Origin: Lachnospiraceae bacterium
GTDB lineage: Bacteria; Bacillota; Clostridia; Lachnospirales; Lachnospiraceae
Direction of reading: 5' to 3'
Length of the DNA: 27,110 nucleotides
NCBI GenBank assembly: GCA_900768755.1
Contig: CAAGDV010000008.1
Coordinates: forward strand, 1-27,110
Shown piece by piece: positions 7,809 to 15,703 of this stretch (the first letter of the stretch is position 1; every line of letters begins with the position of its first letter). The translations under genes were made by a program, and so were the position numbers. Under the pieces are notes generated by a model. That model was given only the letters and a program-made list of their open reading frames with translations. It was not told the origin of the DNA and ran no database searches.

Positions 7809-8690
7809 ATGAATCCGATAGTGGAAGATATAAGAGTTAACTGGGCAATTGCCGATGCAAAGAGGGATGAAGGGCTTACTACACCCGATGACATCATTCG
7901 TTTTGATGACATACCATACGGACCTTACGGAAAAGATAATCTTTTGGATGTCTATGTACAGAAATCAGCAGATACACTGCAACCCACAATAGTCAATATT
8001 CATGGCGGAGGCTGGGTGTACGGAAGCAAGGATATATATCAGTTCTACTGTATGAGTCTCGCGCAGAGAGGCTTTAGCGTTGTAAATATCAATTACAGAC
8101 TTGCGCCGGAGAATAGATTTCCGGCAGCGGTTGAGGATATAAACATGGCGCTCACGTTTATTGCCCAAAACGGAGATAAGTACTTTGTTGACAAGGACAG
8201 GCTTGTGCTGGTAGGTGATTCGGCAGGCGGCAATCTTGTGAGTCACTATGCAACCATTTATTCCAATCCGCAATTTGCGGCGCTGTTTGATTTTAACGTG
8301 CCCGATGTAAGGATTAAGGCGGTGGGACTTAACTGCGGGGCTTATGACGGCAGAAAAATGGCGCTTATGCGGAATGATGACGTCTTTTTGGAATACATCG
8401 GACACAATTACGACGAAGCAACCATAAAAAGGGTTGATGCACTTGCGTACATGAACGGGAATTTTCCGCCTGCGTATATTATGAGTGCGGTGAATGATTT
8501 TCTTTTATGTGATGCTGAACCGATGTATCAACATCTCACAAAGCTCGGCGTGCCGTGCGTTAAGAAGATATACGGCGCGGAAGGCCAGAAGGAAATAGGG
8601 CATGTTTTTCATGTCAATTGCAGACTTTCGGAGGCTGCACAATGTAATGATGATGAGTGTGATTTTTTTAAGAGATATGTAGGAAAGTAA
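7809..8690 (+). CDS. Alpha/beta hydrolase (HSL-like esterase/lipase)
   Basis: GTGGAGG (7794-7800) precedes ATG 7809, so the GTG at 7794 is part of the ribosome site and not the start; 293 residues. The oxyanion-hole motif HGGGW begins at H65 and the nucleophile elbow is GDSAGGN with S138. The likely triad is completed by D230 (SAVNDF) and H265 (IGHVFH). This is the hormone-sensitive-lipase/BD-FAE type of carboxylesterase, acting on short acyl or acetyl esters. There is no signal peptide, so it is probably cytoplasmic. The next gene starts one base after its stop (TAAGATG), suggesting translational coupling with a TSUP permease; the two might handle the same small organic acid, but that is inference. 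Confidence 0.87.
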   Translation: MNPIVEDIRVNWAIADAKRDEGLTTPDDIIRFDDIPYGPYGKDNLLDVYVQKSADTLQPTIVNIHGGGWVYGSKDIYQFYCMSLAQRGFSVVNINYRLAPENRFPAAVEDINMALTFIAQNGDKYFVDKDRLVLVGDSAGGNLVSHYATIYSNPQFAALFDFNVPDVRIKAVGLNCGAYDGRKMALMRNDDVFLEYIGHNYDEATIKRVDALAYMNGNFPPAYIMSAVNDFLLCDAEPMYQHLTKLGVPCVKKIYGAEGQKEIGHVFHVNCRLSEAAQCNDDECDFFKRYVGK

Positions 8691-8691
8691 G

Positions 8692-9468
8692 ATGGATTTA
8701 TTTATTAAAATTATTGTGTGTTTTTTTGCAGGGCTCGGAGCCGGGGTAGGAACAGGATTTGCAGGGATGAGCGCGGCAGCGGTTATCAGCCCGATGCTGA
8801 TTACTTTTCTTGGAATTCCCGCATATGATGCGGTAGGAATTGCGCTGGCAAGCGACGTGCTGGCAAGCGCCGTGAGTGCATATACTTACGGACGCAACAA
8901 AAATCTGGATATACGAAACGGCCTCGTGATTATGGTGACCGTGCTGATTTTTACCATGGTAGGAAGCTTTGCGGCAAAACATGTACCCAACACGACGATG
9001 GGTAATTTCTCGATGATAATGACTTTTCTTCTGGGAATCAAATTTCTGGTTAAGCCGGTTATGACGACCAGGGATACAATGAATTCAGTGAATAAGACCA
9101 AAAGACTGGTTCAATCGATTGTATGCGGAATGCTGGTCGGGTTTATATGCGGTTTCGTCGGAGCGGGCGGCGGAATGATGATGCTTCTTGTATTGACAAG
9201 CGTGCTTGGTTACGAATTAAAGACTGCGGTCGGAACAAGCGTGTTTATCATGGCATTCACCGCATTAACTGGTTCTGTGAGCCACTTTGCAATGGGTGGA
9301 ATCCCTGATTTACTTATTCTCGGTCTGTGCGTTGTATTTACTTTCATATGGGCGAGGATTGCGGCCATACTTGCGAACAGGTCAGAGCCAAAGGTACTAA
9401 ACAGAGTAGTAGGAGCAGTCCTTGTTATTCTCGGAGCAGTCATAATAACAGTTAGTATTATCAGGTAA
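8692..9468 (+). CDS. TSUP (TauE/SafE) family membrane permease
   Basis: ATG 8692 follows the esterase stop by a single base; its ribosome site (AGGAAAG) lies in the end of that gene. The 258-residue protein is almost wholly hydrophobic with about eight helices in two similar halves: GAGVGTGFAGMSAAAVISP in the first and GFVGAGGGMMMLLVLTSVLG in the second. This internal duplication with glycine-rich first helices is typical of TSUP proteins, which move sulfite, sulfoacetate or other small organic anions across the cell membrane. The substrate cannot be inferred; no sulfur-metabolism gene is next to it. A hairpin follows directly and probably ends the five-gene unit. Confidence 0.85.
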   Translation: MDLFIKIIVCFFAGLGAGVGTGFAGMSAAAVISPMLITFLGIPAYDAVGIALASDVLASAVSAYTYGRNKNLDIRNGLVIMVTVLIFTMVGSFAAKHVPNTTMGNFSMIMTFLLGIKFLVKPVMTTRDTMNSVNKTKRLVQSIVCGMLVGFICGFVGAGGGMMMLLVLTSVLGYELKTAVGTSVFIMAFTALTGSVSHFAMGGIPDLLILGLCVVFTFIWARIAAILANRSEPKVLNRVVGAVLVILGAVIITVSIIR

Positions 9469-9475
9469 TGCATAT

Positions 9476-9497
9476 CGGGCAGGCGTAGGCCTGCCCG
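9476..9497. terminator. Hairpin terminator between convergent genes
   Basis: CGGGCAGGC (9476-9484) pairs with GCCTGCCCG (9489-9497) around a GTAG loop. It lies 7 bases after the TSUP stop and just beyond the - strand stop at 9500. The T-run on the + side is interrupted (TTCATTCTTTT) and lacking on the - side, so it is a moderate terminator. Confidence 0.65.
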
Positions 9498-9499
9498 GT

Positions 9500-11230
9500 T
9501 CATTCTTTTATCAGTTGCAAATCATAGAGCCTGCGGTATCTTCCGTTCTGCTCCAGCAATTCCTGATGGGAGCCGGATTCGACAATCTCACCCTTGTGCA
9601 TTACGATTATGCGGTCTGCATGCTGTATTGTCGAGAGCCTGTGCGCAACCATTATTGTTGTGCGGCCTTCCATGAGCTTTTCCAATGCGCCGGTGATGAG
9701 AGATTCGGTTTCGGTATCAATATTGGCCGTCGCTTCATCCAGAACAAGAATTGTCGGATTGTACGCCAGCGTCCTGGCAAACGATAAGAGCTGCCTTTGT
9801 CCCGCTGAGAGGGTGCTCCCGCGCTCCGTCATCACTGTATCATAACCGCAGGGAAGCTTTTGGATAAAAGAATCCGCATGCACGATGGAGGCTGCGCGCC
9901 GCACATCTTCATCGGTTATACGGTCATTGTGAAGCGAAATATTATCTTTTACCGTTCCGGTGAAAATAAAAACATCCTGGAGAACCTGTCCGATTGCGCT
10001 GCGAAGGGTATCGGTGTCAAGCTCTTTAATATTTACCCCGTCAATAATAATCTCGCCGCGCTGTATGTCGTAGTAGCGGCCAATAAGATTAAGAATCGAG
10101 GATTTTCCGGCACCTGTGGCGCCGACGAAAGCAATTTTCTCGCCGGGGCGGATTGTGAAACTCACGTCTTTTAGGATGTAATCGTCGTTCTCATATGCAA
10201 ACCATACATGCCGGAATTCAATCCTGCCGCGAATCGTAATGTCGGCAGGATTTTTTGGTGGACATATCTCGGGTTCGGTGTCGAGAATCGAATAAATCTT
10301 CTCTGCGGATGCCAAAGCCGACTGAAGGGTTCCAAACTGCTCCGCAAGCTCCTGCACCGGCTCAAAAAACGAGCTGATGTACGTGATGAACACGAACAGG
10401 GTACCGAAGGAGAGCGTCTCATTAAGCACGGAGATACTTCCGGTTCCCACAATCGTAATCATTGCTAGCACCGACAGAAGATATATCGAAGGCCTGAATA
10501 TTGCGAAGGTCATAACCTCGCGCCAGTTGGCCTTAAATAGTTCATCGGATTTTTTGTTGAACTCATGGTTCTTGCGTTTCTCAGCGGAAAAAATCTGTAT
10601 GAGACGCATGCCGTTTAAGTGCTCCGATAGAAAAGTGTTGAGTTCTGTTATTTTGTTGCGGGTAAGCTTGTAGGCTTTTCTTGACATATGTCTGAAGACG
10701 AATGTGAGAGCCGTCATAGCCGGTATGAACGCAAAGCTTACAAGGGCGAGCTTTACATTGAGGCAGAGCATCACGCACGCATAACCGATGATTTTCACGG
10801 AGTTTTTGAACAGCTTGACCAGAATACTTGTGAACAGTTCATTGACTGCCTCCGTGTCGTTGGAAACGCGTGTCACAAGCTTTCCGACGGGCGTCGTGTT
10901 AAAAAAGTTGAGCGACAGGCTGTGTATGTGGGAAAAAGTCTGTTCCCTCATGGTGTATATGATTCCCTGCCCCATCTTCTGGAGAATCCAGTTGAGAACC
11001 GAATTAATCACAAACCCCGCCAAAAGAAGACCGAGGTACACCGCAGACTGTACAAGAATCCCTTGAAACCTCATAGCGTTTGAAAGAGTACTGTTGTCAA
11101 TATACCGGTCAATTGAATCCCCGATTACAATCGGTCGGTACAGCTCAACGCCTATTGTCAATAACACCAGCACAAAAGCGCAGAGCACGGTCGGAATATA
11201 TGGTTTTAGATAACTGAGAAGTCTTCTCAT
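9500..11230 (-). CDS. ABC exporter subunit, membrane-ATPase fusion (catalytic-glutamate subunit)
   Basis: The 576-residue protein has six membrane helices (about 1-310) and a C-terminal ATPase. Motifs: Walker A GATGAGKSS, a non-consensus signature LSAGQRQ, Walker B ILVLDEATANID with the catalytic glutamate, and H-loop VAHRLST. Its ATG overlaps the stop of the upstream partner by four bases, so the two are translated together and almost surely form a heterodimer. This arrangement matches asymmetric type IV exporters such as LmrCD, BmrCD and TM287/288, which export drugs, lipids or peptides from the cell. Substrate is unknown. The altered LSAGQ signature faces the partner's defective site, as expected. 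Confidence 0.9.
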   Translation of the reverse strand: MRRLLSYLKPYIPTVLCAFVLVLLTIGVELYRPIVIGDSIDRYIDNSTLSNAMRFQGILVQSAVYLGLLLAGFVINSVLNWILQKMGQGIIYTMREQTFSHIHSLSLNFFNTTPVGKLVTRVSNDTEAVNELFTSILVKLFKNSVKIIGYACVMLCLNVKLALVSFAFIPAMTALTFVFRHMSRKAYKLTRNKITELNTFLSEHLNGMRLIQIFSAEKRKNHEFNKKSDELFKANWREVMTFAIFRPSIYLLSVLAMITIVGTGSISVLNETLSFGTLFVFITYISSFFEPVQELAEQFGTLQSALASAEKIYSILDTEPEICPPKNPADITIRGRIEFRHVWFAYENDDYILKDVSFTIRPGEKIAFVGATGAGKSSILNLIGRYYDIQRGEIIIDGVNIKELDTDTLRSAIGQVLQDVFIFTGTVKDNISLHNDRITDEDVRRAASIVHADSFIQKLPCGYDTVMTERGSTLSAGQRQLLSFARTLAYNPTILVLDEATANIDTETESLITGALEKLMEGRTTIMVAHRLSTIQHADRIIVMHKGEIVESGSHQELLEQNGRYRRLYDLQLIKE

Positions 11231-12993
11231 TGTGAATCCGCCTCCTTTGACGCCGCTTTAAGTGCCTCCAGCTGCTGGTGCTCATACATCTCGTAATAGA
11301 GCCCGCAAAGCTCCATAAGCTCGTTATGGGTCCCTTGCTCCGCGATTACTCCCTCATTAAGAACAACAATGAGGTCAGCGTTTTTAATGGTCGATATGCG
11401 GTGGGCAATGACTATTGTTGTCATGCCCTTCCTGTTCTGTGAAAGATTGTTAAAAATACGCTCCTCGGTATCGGTGTCAACCGCGGATAATGCATCGTCC
11501 AGAATAAGAATGGGCGAGTTTTTCAAAAGAGCCCTCGCAATCGATGTGCGCTGTTTCTGTCCGCCGGATAACGTAACGCCTCGTTCGCCGACCACCGTGT
11601 CGTACCCTGCGGGAAAATCAATTATATTATCGTGTATACAGGCGTCATCAGCCGCCTTGATTATCTCGTCCATCGTCGCATCCGGTTTTCCGAAGGCAAT
11701 ATTGGCAGCTAAAGTGTCCGAGAAAAGAAAATTGTCCTGAGGCACATAAGCAATGCTCTCGCGTAACGTCTTAAGCGGAATGGAGTTGATATCAGCACCG
11801 TCATAAAAAATCATCCCGTCGGGAACGTTATATAAGTGCAAAAGCAGATTGACAAGGGTGGATTTGCCGCATCCTGTCCTGCCGATAACCGCAACGGTGC
11901 TGCCTTTTTTGATATGAAGGTCCATGCCGTAAAGTGCACCTTTTTCCGAGCCTGAGTGGGTAAAGCTTAAGCCTGAGAGCGTGATATCTCCCTCAATTAC
12001 GGCATCGTCACTTACATCAATCCGGTCCGCGATATCAGGCTGTTCATCAAGAATATCCTGAATTCTTTTCGCCGAGGCAGCACCCTGGGAAAACATATTT
12101 ATGGATTCACCGCAGGCAAGCATGGGCCACACAAGCATATTCACATATTGGTAAAAAGCCATGAATCTTCCGAGGGTTATTTCTCCCTCAATTGTTAGCC
12201 AGCCGCCGTACAGAAGAGTAATCAGGCCTGATATGCCGATAACGACATCAAGAAGCGGAATCACAATTGACTGTAGCTTTGCGATGCGGAGATTTTTGTT
12301 CATGGTGTCTTTGTTGGCGGTGAGAAAGCGGTATACCTCGCTTCTTTCGCGCACAAAAGCCTTTATGACGCGCGCACCCGAAAAACTCTCCTGAACATAG
12401 TCGGTGAGTGCGGATACGGACTGCTGTCTGGCCGTAAAGTGTTTGTGGAGCACTTTGCCGAAATAAATCTCGCCGAAAAGAATGAGAAGCATGGGGATTG
12501 CCGCAAGCAAGGTAAGGCGCACATTGACATATATCATCATCTGTATGATGACCATGAACATCATAATTGTGGCGTCAAAAGCACTTATGACCCCGGGCCC
12601 TATTGCCATCCGCACCGCGTTCAGATCACTGGTGAACCGTGTCATCAGATCGCCCGTCTTATTCTCGTTGTAGTAGCGGACGCTCATCAGGGAAAGGTGC
12701 TCATACATGTCGTTACGCATTTCCTTCTCAATGTTGCGCGCACCGCCGAAAATAAAGTATCTCCAGAAAAAACGGCCGACCGCGAGCGTTATGCCGAGGC
12801 AGAGAAACTTTATGAGCAGAATGATAACACCATTGTAATCAAGACTCCCATACCGCAGGCCATCCGTGATGTTGCCGATTACTTTCGGGATGAAAATGTT
12901 GGCAAAATCAACCACGAAAAGTGTTATCATTCCCAGTATATATTGTGCCGAATGTTTTTTTATATATTTAATTAAAAATCTGAATGTTTTCAT
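11227..12993 (-). CDS. ABC exporter subunit, membrane-ATPase fusion (degenerate Walker B subunit)
   Basis: The 588-residue protein has six membrane helices then an ATPase: Walker A GRTGCGKST, consensus signature LSGGQKQR, and Walker B ILILDDALSAVD, where Asp replaces the catalytic Glu. In known heterodimeric exporters the subunit with Asp builds a degenerate, slowly hydrolysing site with the partner's altered signature, while its own intact LSGGQ completes the consensus site. Both features are seen here. The start ATG at 12993 is kept because MKTFRFLIKYIKKH is a typical elbow helix, but no ribosome site precedes it; a TATAAT box ends only 10 bases upstream. It lies 41 bases after the importer permease, so it could also be read through from there. 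Confidence 0.9.
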   Translation of the reverse strand: MKTFRFLIKYIKKHSAQYILGMITLFVVDFANIFIPKVIGNITDGLRYGSLDYNGVIILLIKFLCLGITLAVGRFFWRYFIFGGARNIEKEMRNDMYEHLSLMSVRYYNENKTGDLMTRFTSDLNAVRMAIGPGVISAFDATIMMFMVIIQMMIYVNVRLTLLAAIPMLLILFGEIYFGKVLHKHFTARQQSVSALTDYVQESFSGARVIKAFVRERSEVYRFLTANKDTMNKNLRIAKLQSIVIPLLDVVIGISGLITLLYGGWLTIEGEITLGRFMAFYQYVNMLVWPMLACGESINMFSQGAASAKRIQDILDEQPDIADRIDVSDDAVIEGDITLSGLSFTHSGSEKGALYGMDLHIKKGSTVAVIGRTGCGKSTLVNLLLHLYNVPDGMIFYDGADINSIPLKTLRESIAYVPQDNFLFSDTLAANIAFGKPDATMDEIIKAADDACIHDNIIDFPAGYDTVVGERGVTLSGGQKQRTSIARALLKNSPILILDDALSAVDTDTEERIFNNLSQNRKGMTTIVIAHRISTIKNADLIVVLNEGVIAEQGTHNELMELCGLYYEMYEHQQLEALKAASKEADSQ

Positions 12994-13002
12994 AGCTTGT
13001 TG

Positions 13003-13008
13003 ATTATA
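13003..13008 (-). promoter_or_regulatory. TATAAT box just upstream of the ABC exporter start
   Basis: On the - strand a perfect TATAAT ends 10 bases before the ATG at 12993; ATGGCA 18 bases further up is a weak -35. If used, transcription would begin about 3 bases from the ATG, giving a nearly leaderless mRNA, in line with the absence of a ribosome site. Confidence 0.4.
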
Positions 13009-13034
13009 TCATCTTTGAGAGTAGTATGCCATGA

Positions 13035-13829
13035 TTATTTTGATATTTTTTTCTCTATCAGGCTTATTATCTCATACAGGATTATGGAAAGCAGGCACAG
13101 GATGACAATCGATAAAAGCACCCAGTCCATCTTAAATACCTGGCTGCCGTAGATAATGAGGTAGCCGAGGCCTTTCTTTGCCGCAAGAAACTCGCCTATA
13201 ATGACGCCCACGAGACATAATCCGAGGTTAACCTTCATAGTGTTAATTATCACCGGAATCGACGCCGGGATTACAAGCTTAAAAAGGATGTGGTGTTCTT
13301 TTCCGCCAAGGGTTCTGATAAGCTTGATTTTCTCGGGGTCGGTTGAAATAAAGCATGTATATATGCTTAAAATTGCGCCGAACACCGCCACGGACATCGC
13401 CGCAATGATGATTGTTTTTTCGTTGTTGCCGAGCCACACGATGAGCACCGGGGCAAGGGCTGATTTGGGCAGGCTGTTTAAAAGTACCAGATACGGCTCC
13501 AGGACCGAAAAAACAAAGCGAAAACGCCACATGAGTGTCGCAAGAAGCAGTGCCGTGCACATGACTGTGGCAAAACACACCAGGGTCTCCCACACGGTCA
13601 CCCACAGATGTGAAAAAAGGATTCCGCCTTTTAGCATACTGACGAAGCATTTTACAAGTCTGGATGGACTGCTGAATACAAAATCGTCGATTATTCCAAG
13701 CCTTGAACCAAGCTCCCAACCGACGATGAATACGACAAATAATGTTATTCTTGCTATTGTTACAGAGATTTTATCCTTCCTGCATTTTTTTAGATATGAC
13801 TTTTGTGCGGTGCTTAATTCGTCAGGCAT
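13035..13829 (-). CDS. ABC importer permease, NitT/TauT (SsuC-like) type
   Basis: The 264-residue protein has about six membrane helices after a charged N-terminus (KKCRKDK). The cytoplasmic EAA-type loop, which docks with the ATPase, reads RTLGGKEHHILFKLVIPASI, followed by GEFLAAKKGLGYLI, a pattern typical of SsuC/TauC/ThiX permeases. These systems take up nitrate, taurine, alkylsulfonates or thiamine precursors. Its start overlaps the end of the ATPase gene by eight bases, so the two form one complex. No substrate-binding protein gene is present on either side in the window, which leaves the substrate open. Confidence 0.88.
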   Translation of the reverse strand: MPDELSTAQKSYLKKCRKDKISVTIARITLFVVFIVGWELGSRLGIIDDFVFSSPSRLVKCFVSMLKGGILFSHLWVTVWETLVCFATVMCTALLLATLMWRFRFVFSVLEPYLVLLNSLPKSALAPVLIVWLGNNEKTIIIAAMSVAVFGAILSIYTCFISTDPEKIKLIRTLGGKEHHILFKLVIPASIPVIINTMKVNLGLCLVGVIIGEFLAAKKGLGYLIIYGSQVFKMDWVLLSIVILCLLSIILYEIISLIEKKISK

Positions 13830-14568
13830 ATTTGGTCAACTCCTTCCACAATATATTAAAATAATGGTTAAACAGTGGGCTGTTGCGGCGGCACAGGGGC
13901 GAGTTCTCATCCGCGCCAAAAGAGATATCTACGGATGTGGCAATGCTTCCCGGACGTCTGGTAAGGACATATACCGTGTCCCCGACAGATATTGCCTCAG
14001 CAATATCATGTGTAACCATTATCGCTGTTTTGTGCTCATTGCGGATTATTGACGCGATATCGTCGCACACGGTTAGTCTGGTCTGGTAGTCAAGCGCCGA
14101 AAACGGCTCATCAAGAAGCAGTATATCCGGCTCCAAAGCCAGAGTCCGTATCAGGGCAACACGCTGACGCATGCCTCCCGAAAGTTCGCTCGGGCGGGAA
14201 CCCACAAAATCCGAAAGCCCGTACCGGTTGAGAAGCGAAGCGGCATTCTGCTCGGAGGCGGAATTTTTTTTGCGCTGGATTTCGAGCCCGAGTATTACGT
14301 TGGCGTACACGCTTCTCCATTCAAAAAGATGGTCGTGCTGAAGCATGTAGCCTATTCTGGTAAAATCAACGTCAATGCTTCCGCTATCCGGCTCAATCAG
14401 CCCGGCAATCAGTGAGAGCAGTGTGGATTTGCCGCAGCCTGAGGGACCGACGATGCATATAAAACTGCCTCTTGGAACAGTCAGACTGATATCTTTGAGT
14501 GCATATGTTTCCTTGTCTTTGGTGTGGTATGAGTAGCACACATCTTTGAGTATCAGGACATCTTCCAT
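13822..14568 (-). CDS. ABC importer ATPase, NitT/TauT (SsuB/TauB-like) type
   Basis: Start ATG 14568 (MEDVLILKDVCYSY) is preceded by GAGGG; the frame is open up to 14688, but that extension would run into the divergent promoter. The 248-residue ATPase has Walker A GPSGCGKST, Q-loop MLQHDHLFEW, signature LSGGMRQR, Walker B ILLLDEPFSALD and switch VTHDIAEA, all consensus. It powers the permease encoded by the overlapping downstream gene. The missing binding protein and the divergent DHH gene give no clue to substrate. No TPP riboswitch is seen in the short leader, so thiamine-linked control is not supported. Confidence 0.9.
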   Translation of the reverse strand: MEDVLILKDVCYSYHTKDKETYALKDISLTVPRGSFICIVGPSGCGKSTLLSLIAGLIEPDSGSIDVDFTRIGYMLQHDHLFEWRSVYANVILGLEIQRKKNSASEQNAASLLNRYGLSDFVGSRPSELSGGMRQRVALIRTLALEPDILLLDEPFSALDYQTRLTVCDDIASIIRNEHKTAIMVTHDIAEAISVGDTVYVLTRRPGSIATSVDISFGADENSPLCRRNSPLFNHYFNILWKELTKYA

Positions 14569-14575
14569 GTATATT

Positions 14576-14633
14576 ACCCTCACAAAAGATTGATTTATAT
14601 TATTATATAAAAAAAGTTGAAAATAGTGAGGGT
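14576..14633. repeat. 8-bp inverted repeat across a divergent promoter region
   Basis: ACCCTCAC (14576-14583) is the exact reverse complement of GTGAGGGT (14626-14633). One arm is the ribosome-site region of the - strand ATPase gene; the other lies within the -35/-10 spacer of the DHH promoter. The AT-rich 42-base centre holds an ATTATA block (14602-14607) that reads TATAAT on the - strand and could serve as its -10. It might be a regulator-binding pair or chance. Confidence 0.35.
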
Positions 14634-14646
14634 TTGCTGATATAAT
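14617..14646 (+). promoter_or_regulatory. Promoter of the DHH phosphoesterase gene
   Basis: TTGAAA (14617-14622) and TATAAT (14641-14646) are separated by 18 bases, a good sigma-A-type promoter. Transcription should start near 14653, about 20 bases before the ATG at 14675. Confidence 0.7.
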
Positions 14647-14674
14647 CAAAATAATGGGGATGTTGGAGGAAACA

Positions 14675-15682
14675 ATGAACAATTTCAAATCTGTTTTGCA
14701 GAATATCCGAAAGGATCATGTATATATCCAGACACACAATTTTCCCGATCCGGATGCCATTGCGAGCGCATACGGATTATCGGTACTGCTCGGACGCCTC
14801 GGAGTGACTTCGTCAATATGCTATAAGGGCAAGATTGAGAGGTACAGTACCAACAGGCTTATTGAGAGCCTGGGAATTGACATGACCAATCTTTCGGAAT
14901 GTTCCATGGACAGTGAGGATGAAGTAATTCTTGTTGACGCCCAGAAAGGCAATTCCAATATCATAGATTCAGTCGGAGACGAGATAATATGCATAGACCA
15001 CCATCCTTCCTTTTCGGATTCGTATGCAGAGTACAGGTATATGGATGTGAGACCTGAGGTCGGAGCATGCTCCACCATTATTGCACAGTATTTTTTTGAC
15101 AATAATATCCAGATGGACAAAAAAGTTGCAACGGCTCTTATCTACGGCATCAAATCCGATACACAGGGACTATCAAGGGGTGTGTCGCAGCTGGATTTGG
15201 ATGTTTACCAGATACTTTTCAGAATCTGCGACAAGTCTGTTCTTAAGTCGCTTGAACACTGCTCGCTGAAGTTTGAGGATCTGAAGGCGTATGCCAGCGC
15301 CATCAACAGCATTAAGGTGTATGACAATGTGAGTTTTGCCAATACCGGACGGGACTGCCCGGATGCTTTGATAGCATCTATTTCGGATTTTATGCTTGAA
15401 CTTGCGGAGGTTGATTTTTCAGTTGCGTATTCCCAGAAGCCGGAAGGAATGAAATTCTCAATCCGGAGCATAGGAAAGCTTGATGCCGGAGCGATTGCCG
15501 CGGATGCATTGAAGGATATCGGCGGCGGTGGCGGACATGCCCACATGGCGGGAGGATATGTTCCTTTTGATGCAAAAGAGACGGATATCCCGTCCGTAAT
15601 CTCCTATATTGAGGAGAGATTCATTGAAGCAATAGCTGATTATTCCGCAACGCATGCGGATAATATAGACAACAATAATTAA
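14675..15682 (+). CDS. DHH/DHHA1 family phosphoesterase (NrnA-like)
   Basis: TTGGAGG (14662-14668) precedes ATG 14675; the in-frame ATG 14654 has no site. The 335-residue protein has the DHH metal motifs in order: HNFPDPDA (H21, D25, D27), a middle Asp in VDAQKG, and CIDHH (D108, H109, H110). The C-terminal DHHA1 domain carries the glycine loop IGGGGGHAHMAGG. This is the layout of NrnA-type enzymes, which degrade short oligoribonucleotides, pAp or cyclic-dinucleotide breakdown products with manganese. There is no membrane or PAS part, so it is not GdpP. It is co-transcribed with the zinc-ribbon membrane protein 21 bases downstream. Whether it acts on pAp, nanoRNA or pGpG/pApA cannot be told from sequence. 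Confidence 0.85.
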   Translation: MNNFKSVLQNIRKDHVYIQTHNFPDPDAIASAYGLSVLLGRLGVTSSICYKGKIERYSTNRLIESLGIDMTNLSECSMDSEDEVILVDAQKGNSNIIDSVGDEIICIDHHPSFSDSYAEYRYMDVRPEVGACSTIIAQYFFDNNIQMDKKVATALIYGIKSDTQGLSRGVSQLDLDVYQILFRICDKSVLKSLEHCSLKFEDLKAYASAINSIKVYDNVSFANTGRDCPDALIASISDFMLELAEVDFSVAYSQKPEGMKFSIRSIGKLDAGAIAADALKDIGGGGGHAHMAGGYVPFDAKETDIPSVISYIEERFIEAIADYSATHADNIDNNN

Positions 15683-15703
15683 GATAAGAGGGAGGACTGC
15701 AAT

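Noticed and set aside
12439..12975. + strand open frame of 178 codons inside the ABC exporter gene
   Set aside because: His/Lys-rich shadow of a gene with all ABC motifs on the - strand; no start signals.
14569..14674. TPP or other riboswitch upstream of the NitT-type importer
   Set aside because: The leader is short and AT-rich and lacks the conserved TPP core; no known riboswitch fold is seen.
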